A stretch of DNA of 5,579 nt, taken from assembly GCA_035776735.1 (NCBI GenBank), contig DASSSO010000052.1, positions 1 through 5,579 on the forward strand. Direction: 5' to 3'. The translations under genes were made by a program, and so were the position numbers. The notes under the pieces are model-generated. The model did not search any database and had not been told where the DNA came from. It worked only from the letters and a program-made list of their open reading frames with translations. Positions 1 to 4,006 of this stretch are shown here, in pieces (within the stretch, counting starts at the first letter, position 1; the number at the start of each line of letters is the position of its first letter). This DNA comes from JACDAN01 sp035776735. Its GTDB lineage: Bacteria > Actinomycetota > Thermoleophilia > Gaiellales > Gaiellaceae.

Positions 1-108
1 GCAATCGTCGCCGCCAGCATCCTCGGGATCCTGTTCTACGGCGCGGTCGCGGCCGTCGAGCGCCTTACGATGGGCTGGCATCCGTCGGCACGGGGGACCG
101 CGGAGTAA
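1..108 (+). CDS. ABC transporter permease, C-terminal end (5' partial)
   Basis: Only the last 35 residues are in the window, read from base 1 and ending at TAA 106-108. They form a hydrophobic segment (AIVAASILGILFYGAVAAV, residues 1-19) followed by a short cytoplasmic tail, ERLTMGWHPS. A last transmembrane helix followed by an E-R...W-H-P-S tail is typical of the SsuC/TauC/ThiX-type permeases that partner NMT1/THI5-like binding proteins. The protein would form the membrane channel of the importer whose binding protein is the next gene. The stop codon overlaps that gene's ATG by one base (TAATG), so the two are probably translationally coupled. The substrate cannot be read from this fragment. 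The assignment rests on the tail motif and the neighbour, not on the permease signature loop, which lies upstream of the window. Confidence 0.8.
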   Translation, partial: AIVAASILGILFYGAVAAVERLTMGWHPSARGTAE

Positions 109-1262
109 TGGCAAGCACGGATGGAAAGGGGAAGTGGATGCGGAAGCGCAGGTGGTGGTCCGTCGCCGTCCTGGCGGCTGCGGCGATGTTCGCGGTCGCG
201 GGCTGCGGCGGCGATGACGACGGCGGCGACGGCGGGAGCGCGAGCGGCGACCTGGACAAGGTCACGCTCCAGTCCAAGTGGGTCGTGCAGGCGCAGTTCG
301 CCGGGTACTACGCGGCGCTCGACCAGGGTTACTACGAGGACGAGGGCCTCGACGTGGACATCCGTCCCGGCGGGCCGGACATCGTCCCCGAGCAGGTCGT
401 GCTCGGCGGCCAGGCCGAGTTCGGCATCAACTGGCTCGACAGCACGCTCGCGACGCGCGACAAGGGCCAGAACATCGTCAACATCGCGCAGGTCTTCACG
501 CGGTCCGGGATGACGGAGATCACGTGGAAGGACTCGGGCCTCGACCAGATCACCGACCTGAAGGGCAAGAAGGTCGGCGTCTGGCTCGGCGGCAACGAGC
601 ACAAGCTCTTCGCCGCACTGAACAAGAACGGCATCGACCCGCAGAAGGACGCAGAGATCGTCGCGCAGCCGTTCGACATGGAGCTCTTCCTCGGGCGCGA
701 CATCGACGCCGCGGCGGCGATGACGTACAACGAGCTCGCGCAGGTGCTGGAGACGAAGAACCCGGACACCGGCCAGCTGTACACGCTCGACGAGCTGAAC
801 GTCATGAAGATGTCCGACCTCGGCACCGGTGCGCTCGAGGACGGCGTCTTCGTCACCGAGGACTGGATCGCCGACGAGGACAACCAGGACATCGCGAAGC
901 GGTTCCTGAAGGCGTCCTTCCGCGGCTGGGTCTACTGCCGCGACAACCCGGACGAGTGCGTGAACATCGTGCTCGAGAACGGGCCGACGCTCGGCGAGGG
1001 CCACCAGCGCTGGCAGATGAACGAGATCAACAAGCTCATCTGGCCCGCTCCGGCCGGGATCGGCGTCATGGAGCCCGAGTCGTGGGAGATCACGAAGGAG
1101 ATCGCCCTCTCGGGCAAGGTGATCAGCAAGCCCGCGAGCGACGACGCGTACCGCACCGACATCGCCGAGGAGGCCGTCCAGGAGCTCGAGGACGACGGCG
1201 TGGACGTCAACGGCGAGGACTGGCAGGCAGAGGAGGTCGAAGTCACGGAAGGCGGCGCCTAG
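108..1262 (+). CDS. ABC transporter substrate-binding lipoprotein, NMT1/THI5-like
   Basis: This 384-residue protein is the extracytoplasmic binding component of an ABC importer. It has a charged n-region (MRKRRWW), a hydrophobic stretch and a lipobox V30-A31-G32-C33, then an acidic Gly/Asp-rich linker (residues 34-50) before the domain. Family features are QFAGYYAALDQGYYEDEGLD (61-80) followed by a GGPD turn (88-91), the block GGNEHKLFAAL (161-171), FDME (189-192), and AMTYNELAQVLE (204-215). C277 and C284 (YCRDNPDEC) could form a disulfide. This NMT1/THI5 subgroup (COG0715) often sits beside hydantoinase or dihydropyrimidinase genes and is annotated as a pyrimidine, hydroxymethylpyrimidine or hydantoin transporter. 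A pyrimidine- or hydantoin-like ligand is therefore inferred from the neighbouring enzyme; no ligand residue proves it. The start at 108 overlaps the permease stop. An internal ATG at 138 has a better Shine-Dalgarno (AAAGGGGAAG, 125-134) and gives a typical short lipoprotein signal with Cys23, so it may be the real start. Confidence 0.93.
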   Translation: MASTDGKGKWMRKRRWWSVAVLAAAAMFAVAGCGGDDDGGDGGSASGDLDKVTLQSKWVVQAQFAGYYAALDQGYYEDEGLDVDIRPGGPDIVPEQVVLGGQAEFGINWLDSTLATRDKGQNIVNIAQVFTRSGMTEITWKDSGLDQITDLKGKKVGVWLGGNEHKLFAALNKNGIDPQKDAEIVAQPFDMELFLGRDIDAAAAMTYNELAQVLETKNPDTGQLYTLDELNVMKMSDLGTGALEDGVFVTEDWIADEDNQDIAKRFLKASFRGWVYCRDNPDECVNIVLENGPTLGEGHQRWQMNEINKLIWPAPAGIGVMEPESWEITKEIALSGKVISKPASDDAYRTDIAEEAVQELEDDGVDVNGEDWQAEEVEVTEGGA

Positions 1263-1271
1263 ACCGCCGCC
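1251..1271 (+). promoter_or_regulatory. GC-rich hairpin across the stop codon of the binding-protein gene
   Basis: GGCGGCG (1251-1257) pairs perfectly with CGCCGCC (1265-1271), leaving a 7-nt loop (CCTAGAC) that contains the TAG stop. It lies directly before the Shine-Dalgarno of the dihydropyrimidinase gene and has no T-run. It could protect the 3' end of the binding-protein message, or it could reduce expression of the downstream gene. The pairing is seen directly; the role is inferred. GGC/GCC repeats are common in such GC-rich DNA, so chance is possible. Confidence 0.35.
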
Positions 1272-1282
1272 GAAGGAGGGAG
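1271..1282 (+). promoter_or_regulatory. Strong Shine-Dalgarno of the dihydropyrimidinase gene
   Basis: CGAAGGAGGGAG ends six bases before the ATG at 1289. It contains AAGGAGG, a near-perfect anti-16S match. It fixes the start of the dihydropyrimidinase within a frame that stays open far upstream (from about 278) inside the binding-protein gene. Confidence 0.8.
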
Positions 1283-1288
1283 ATCCGC

Positions 1289-2701
1289 ATGAGTTCCGTT
1301 CTGATCAAGGGAGGCCGCGTGATCACGGCGGCCGACGACTACGTCGGCGACATCTACGTCGAGAACGAGCGGATCTCCCTCATCGGGGAGTCCCTGGACA
1401 TGGAGGCCGACCGGGTCGTCGATGCATCCGGGAAGTACGTACTGCCGGGCGGGATCGACCCGCACACCCATCTCGACATGCCGTTCGGCGGCACGGTCAC
1501 CGTGGACGACGTCGAGTCGGGCCAGACGGCCGCGGCCTTCGGTGGGACGACGTGCCACGTCGACTTCGTCATCCAGCCACCGGGTGAGACGTTCGCGACC
1601 GCCCTCGACCTCTGGAAGGAGAAGGCGAACGGCAAGCAGGTGATCGACATGGGCTACCACATGGCGATCACCGACCTGAAGGAGGGCGGCTCGCTGGAGG
1701 AGCTCGCCGGGCTGCCCGAGCAGGGGGTCACGTCCTACAAGCTCTTCATGGCCTACAAGGGCGCGCTCATGGTCGACGACGAGACGCTGTTCCGGTCGAT
1801 GCAGGTCGCCGCCGACTCGGGGGCGCTCGTGATGGTGCACGCCGAGAACGGCGACGCGATCGACGTGCTCGTGAAGCAGGCGCTCGAGGCCGGGCACACG
1901 GAGCCCCACTGGCACGCGCTGACCAGGCCGCCGGAAACTGAGGGCGAGGCGACGAACAGGGCGATCCAGCTCGCGCGCGTCGCCGGTGCGCCGCTGTACG
2001 TCGTCCACGTGTCGTGCAAGGAGGCGGTGGAGCCGATCGCCCTCGCGCGGGAGAAGGGCTGGGACATCCACGGCGAGACGTGCACGCAGTACTTCTTCGT
2101 CGACTACACGTTCCTCGAGCGGCCGAACTTCGAGGGCGCGAAGTACGTCTACACGCCGCCGCCGCGGGACAAGGCGAACCAGGACGTGCTCTGGAACGCG
2201 GTGCGGACGGACGTCCTCTCCGCGATCTCGACCGACCACTGCGCGTTCCTCTGGGACGGGCAGAAGACGCTCGGCCGCGACGACTTCTCGAAGATCCCGA
2301 ACGGCGGGCCGGGCCTCGAGAACCGGCTGCACATGATCCACGAGTTCGGCGTGCGCGCCGGCCGGATCTCGCTGCACCGCATGGTCGAGCTGCTCTCGAC
2401 GAACCCGGCGAAGCTGTTCGGGCTCTACCCGCGGAAGGGGACGATCGCGGTCGGGTCGGACGCGGACATCGTCATCTTCGACCCGGAGCGGAAGCACACG
2501 ATCACCGCGGCGGGCCACCACTCGAAGATCGACTACAACCTCTTCGAGGGCACCGAGGTGACGGGCACTCCGGAGATCGTGCTCCTGCGCGGGCAGGTGC
2601 TCGTCGAGAACGACGAGCTGGTGGCGGCGCCGGGAGTGGGGCAGTTCGTCGCGCGGGCGAAGTTCGGCGAGGAGCTGAAGGCCGAGACGGCGGTCGCGTA
2701 G
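1289..2701 (+). CDS. hydA: Dihydropyrimidinase / D-hydantoinase (cyclic amidohydrolase)
   Basis: This 470-residue protein has the usual length for the family and belongs to the amidohydrolase superfamily. It catalyses reversible hydrolytic ring opening of 5,6-dihydropyrimidines to N-carbamoyl-beta-amino acids, and often of 5-substituted hydantoins, as the second step of reductive pyrimidine breakdown in the cytoplasm. All binuclear-metal ligands are visible: H59 and H61 (GIDPHTHLDMPF), the lysine that is carboxylated in this family, K151 (TSYKLFMAYKG), H184 (VMVHAENGD), H240 (YVVHVSCKE) and D316 (STDHCAF). Y156 matches the catalytic tyrosine, and IPNGGPGLENRL (336-347) matches the substrate-binding loop. 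The TNPAKLFGLYPRKGTIAVGSD segment (371-391) leads into the C-terminal beta-sandwich. M64, F66 and F153 sit in the loops that gate the pocket in hydantoinases. The start is set by the Shine-Dalgarno at 1271-1282, 26 bp after the binding-protein stop. Dihydropyrimidinase and D-hydantoinase cannot be separated by sequence alone. The symbol is the generic family one; pydB or dht would also fit. Confidence 0.95.
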   Translation: MSSVLIKGGRVITAADDYVGDIYVENERISLIGESLDMEADRVVDASGKYVLPGGIDPHTHLDMPFGGTVTVDDVESGQTAAAFGGTTCHVDFVIQPPGETFATALDLWKEKANGKQVIDMGYHMAITDLKEGGSLEELAGLPEQGVTSYKLFMAYKGALMVDDETLFRSMQVAADSGALVMVHAENGDAIDVLVKQALEAGHTEPHWHALTRPPETEGEATNRAIQLARVAGAPLYVVHVSCKEAVEPIALAREKGWDIHGETCTQYFFVDYTFLERPNFEGAKYVYTPPPRDKANQDVLWNAVRTDVLSAISTDHCAFLWDGQKTLGRDDFSKIPNGGPGLENRLHMIHEFGVRAGRISLHRMVELLSTNPAKLFGLYPRKGTIAVGSDADIVIFDPERKHTITAAGHHSKIDYNLFEGTEVTGTPEIVLLRGQVLVENDELVAAPGVGQFVARAKFGEELKAETAVA

Positions 2702-3234
2702 TGCAGGCGGCAGCTGTGGCTCTCGTCGCGTTGGCCGCGCTCGCCCTGAGCTCGGCGACCGGCGCGGCGAGCAGCTACTGCAGCCCGTCGGGCGACTACT
2801 GCACCTCGACCCAGCGCCAGGACGGCGCGGTCTTCCTCCGGCTCCGGACGTTCAGCTTCCAGGGGAAGATCCGGATCTGCGTCACCGACCCGAAGTCAAC
2901 GCGCGTGTGCCACCGCTTCCTTCCGCGCGAGCGATCGCACGGGCTCTACGAGGTCAAGGTTCGCTGGCACCGGAACTACCCGAACGGCGGCAAGGGGCGC
3001 TATCGCGTGGGGTTCTTCCTCGGGGAGACGCGGCTGGGCCCCCTGCTGGACTTCCGCCTGCGCGAGCGCCCGATGGCCGGCGCGCCGCACGCCGGCCATC
3101 GGCGACTTCCTCGAGCGGCTAGCAGCTCACCCGGGGATTCCAGGGGGTCAGGATGCCACTCGGGTTCGGCTTCCAGATCCACGCGTGCAACGAGTAGAAC
3201 GGCGGTAGGCCGTAGCGGTTCGGCTCGCCGGTGA
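2701..3234 (+). CDS. Predicted exported small protein with four cysteines, unknown function
   Basis: The GTG start at 2701 shares one base with the dihydropyrimidinase stop (TAGTG), and no other good start lies near it in frame. The 177-residue product opens with an Ala/Leu-rich hydrophobic segment (residues 2-17) and a likely cleavage region SSATGA-ASS, so export is expected, although the n-region has no positive charge. A compact domain follows (about 26-120) with four cysteines, C27, C34, C60 and C70, in SYCSPSGDYC, IRIC and TRVCHRF, which could form two disulfides. An aromatic beta-rich stretch comes next: YEVKVRWHRNYP, KGRYRVGFFLG, LGPLLDFRLR. I recall similar conserved hypothetical proteins in actinobacteria but know no function. 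After residue 121 the sequence turns into Arg/Ser/Gly low complexity while reading through a perfect hairpin and then antisense through the opposing gene. The true C-terminus may therefore be near 3063-3122, and the stop may have been lost or the frame shifted. Confidence 0.6.
   Translation: MQAAAVALVALAALALSSATGAASSYCSPSGDYCTSTQRQDGAVFLRLRTFSFQGKIRICVTDPKSTRVCHRFLPRERSHGLYEVKVRWHRNYPNGGKGRYRVGFFLGETRLGPLLDFRLRERPMAGAPHAGHRRLPRAASSSPGDSRGSGCHSGSASRSTRATSRTAVGRSGSARR
3070..3102. terminator. Perfect 13-bp hairpin between converging genes, likely bidirectional terminator
   Basis: CCGATGGCCGGCG (3070-3082) pairs with CGCCGGCCATCGG (3090-3102) without mismatch around a 7-nt loop (CGCCGCA). It lies 17 bp beyond the stop of the minus-strand exported-protein gene and after the domain-coding part of the plus-strand four-cysteine gene, so it suits termination from both sides. 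No U-tract follows on either strand. Hairpin-only terminators of this kind are common in high-GC actinobacteria. The stem is seen; the function is inferred. Confidence 0.65.
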
Positions 3235-3619
3235 AGTCGAACTGCCGCCCGAAGAGCGCCGGCGGCTGCGACCCCTCCCAGTCGGCCTGGAAGACGAGGT
3301 ACTCGAGCGCGACGAGCTTGAGCTCACCGTTCCGCTTCGGCTCGTAGACGAGAATCTCCGGCCGGTCGGCGTCGACCGCCCCGTCGAGGAGAGCCGGGTT
3401 GAGCATGTGGACGCCCATCGCGCCCTGGCCGGGCTGCGCGATGCAGGTGATGCCGGCCGCATCGGCGACCCGGACGCCGTAGCCGGCCTTGACCGCCTTG
3501 TCGAGGTCGTGGAACCGGGCGGTGGCCGGTTTCGCGCCGTCGAAGGCGCCGGCTCCGACCGCGATTCCCGCAAGGCCGAGCGCGGTGAGGGCGGCGAGGG
3601 CGAGTACGAGTCTGCGCAT
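3119..3619 (-). CDS. Predicted exported or membrane-anchored protein of unknown function, 166 residues
   Basis: The ATG at 3619-3617 follows a near-perfect Shine-Dalgarno, and the TAG stop is at 3121-3119. The product begins MRRLVLALAALTALGLAGIA, a positively charged n-region with a hydrophobic core, so it is probably a secreted protein with a signal peptide or one anchored by an uncleaved helix. The mature part has ATARFHDLDKAVKAGYG (33-49), GITCIAQPGQGAMGVHMLNP (56-75), EILVYEPKRNGELKLVALEY (88-107), QPPALFGRQFDF (118-129) and LHAWIWKPNPSGILTPWNP (144-162), ending in VSC. Conserved-looking H71, H145, C59 and C166 could bind a metal or form a disulfide. I recognise this layout as a recurring actinobacterial hypothetical family without a known activity. 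It lies 8 bp after the DUF4242 gene in the same direction, so co-expression is very likely. Codons further upstream in the same frame, up to 3964, run antiparallel to no gene but overlap the DUF4242 gene out of frame and are not part of this protein. Confidence 0.85.
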   Translation of the reverse strand: MRRLVLALAALTALGLAGIAVGAGAFDGAKPATARFHDLDKAVKAGYGVRVADAAGITCIAQPGQGAMGVHMLNPALLDGAVDADRPEILVYEPKRNGELKLVALEYLVFQADWEGSQPPALFGRQFDFTGEPNRYGLPPFYSLHAWIWKPNPSGILTPWNPRVSC

Positions 3620-3620
3620 G

Positions 3621-3630
3621 TCTCCTCCTA
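3621..3630 (-). promoter_or_regulatory. Shine-Dalgarno overlapping the DUF4242 stop codon
   Basis: On the minus strand the sequence reads TAGGAGGAGA, four bases from consensus AGGAGG end to ATG at 3619. The TAG of the DUF4242 gene (3630-3628) is the first part of this ribosome site. A ribosome ending the first protein therefore stands on the binding site for the second, which favours coupled translation. It also sets the start of the exported protein at 3619 rather than any upstream codon. Confidence 0.8.
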
Positions 3631-3909
3631 GGCGGCGTAGACGTAGAAGTACGGATCGAGCACGCGGACCGGTGTGATCGAGTCCACGGGCAGACCGTTC
3701 CGCGCGGCCGTCTGCCGGATCGCCTCCGGTGTCGGGCCGTCGTAGATGCAGAACGTCTTGCGGCGGTCCTCCGTGACGTACGACTGCAGCCAGGTCACGC
3801 CTGAGTCCGCGTTGTTGTCGACGACGGCGAGGCATGAGCGTGCGCCCTCGTCCGTGGTCGGGATGCCGAGCCCTTCGCTGAAGGTGCGCTCGACGATGTA
3901 GCGGGGCAT
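3628..3909 (-). CDS. DUF4242 (SCO4226-like) small protein
   Basis: This 93-residue protein fits the usual size of DUF4242, a small ferredoxin-like alpha/beta family. Matching features are the MPRYIVERTF start, VTWLQSYVTEDRRKTFCIYD (38-57), the helix PTPEAIRQTAARNGLPVDSI (59-78), and the closing VRVLDPYFY (81-89). Databases often name the family 'SCO4226 family nickel-binding protein' after a Streptomyces coelicolor member. This copy has no histidine at all and only C26 and C54, so the nickel label should not be transferred without care. The ATG at 3909 is chosen because AAAGGAG lies five bases before it. The in-frame ATG at 3933 would add eight residues and swallow that site. The protein has no signal peptide and should be cytoplasmic. 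It lies 67 bp after the LuxR-type regulator gene and 8 bp before the exported-protein gene. Confidence 0.9.
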   Translation of the reverse strand: MPRYIVERTFSEGLGIPTTDEGARSCLAVVDNNADSGVTWLQSYVTEDRRKTFCIYDGPTPEAIRQTAARNGLPVDSITPVRVLDPYFYVYAA

Positions 3910-3926
3910 TGCCACTCCTTTCGTCG

Positions 3927-3934
3927 GATGCATC
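3927..3934. promoter_or_regulatory. GATGCATC palindrome in the DUF4242 leader
   Basis: GATGCATC is a perfect 8-bp palindrome. Flanking CGTC (3922-3925) and GACG (3935-3938) extend it to 12 matched pairs if one G at 3926 is bulged. It lies 18 bp before the DUF4242 ATG, between the possible -10 and the Shine-Dalgarno. It could be an operator or a small leader hairpin; neither is proven. Confidence 0.25.
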
Positions 3935-3935
3935 G

Positions 3936-3941
3936 ACGGTA
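3936..3941 (-). promoter_or_regulatory. Possible -10 element for the DUF4242 operon
   Basis: The minus strand reads TACCGT, which fits TANNNT, and it lies 27 bp upstream of the ATG at 3909. No clear -35 lies 17 bp upstream. A weak -35 would fit a promoter that needs an activator, and the direct repeats at 3973-4006 would then be centred near -50 and -72. This is inference from spacing only, since short TA-containing hexamers also occur by chance. Confidence 0.25.
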
Positions 3942-3972
3942 GGAGTCGGGGCCCCCTCCGGCATCGGCCGCG

Positions 3973-4006
3973 CTCCCTATCTTGGCGGGACGGCCTCCCT
4001 ATCTTG
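3973..4006. repeat. Two direct copies of CAAGATAGGGAG, 22 bp apart
   Basis: On the minus strand CAAGATAGGGAG occurs exactly at 4006-3995 and again at 3984-3973. The first copy lies in the last codons of the LuxR-type gene; the second covers its stop codon. The 22-bp period is about two helical turns and is not a multiple of three, so the copies are in different reading frames and cannot be a protein repeat. I saw no third copy in the window. Direct tandem boxes are the known mode of binding by MalT, the model ATP-dependent LuxR-type activator. These copies sit 64 bp upstream of the DUF4242 start, so they are a plausible operator for that operon. Confidence 0.6.

Noticed and set aside
36..1004. 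Long minus-strand open frame opposite the binding-protein gene
   Set aside because: It is an Arg/Val/Leu/Asp-rich shadow of the lipoprotein gene, without domain motifs or ribosome site, typical of antisense frames in high-GC DNA.
278..1288. Upstream extension of the dihydropyrimidinase frame
   Set aside because: The translation is low-complexity Arg/Gly/Ala and lies out of frame inside the binding-protein gene; the strong Shine-Dalgarno at 1271-1282 and the family's N-terminus (MSSVLIKGGRVIT) place the start at 1289.
1259..2521. 420-codon minus-strand frame opposite the dihydropyrimidinase
   Set aside because: The protein is Arg/Val/Leu-rich with no recognisable fold and the opposite strand encodes a complete enzyme with all catalytic residues.
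2014..2700. Upstream extension of the four-cysteine protein frame
   Set aside because: This part overlaps the enzyme gene out of frame and is Arg/Gly/Ala low complexity; a hydrophobic signal-like segment begins only at the GTG at 2701.
3090..3221. Plus-strand frame reading TPAIGDFLERLAAHPGIP after the hairpin
   Set aside because: It looks protein-like for a short distance, but it has no start codon or ribosome site and most of it is antisense to the well-supported exported-protein gene.
3948..3955. GGGGCCCC palindrome upstream of the DUF4242 gene
   Set aside because: An 8-bp G/C-only palindrome is expected by chance in DNA of this composition and shows no spacing relation to other elements.
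3620..3964. Upstream extension of the exported-protein frame
   Set aside because: It overlaps the DUF4242 gene out of frame, while the ATG at 3619 has a near-ideal ribosome site followed by a clear signal sequence.
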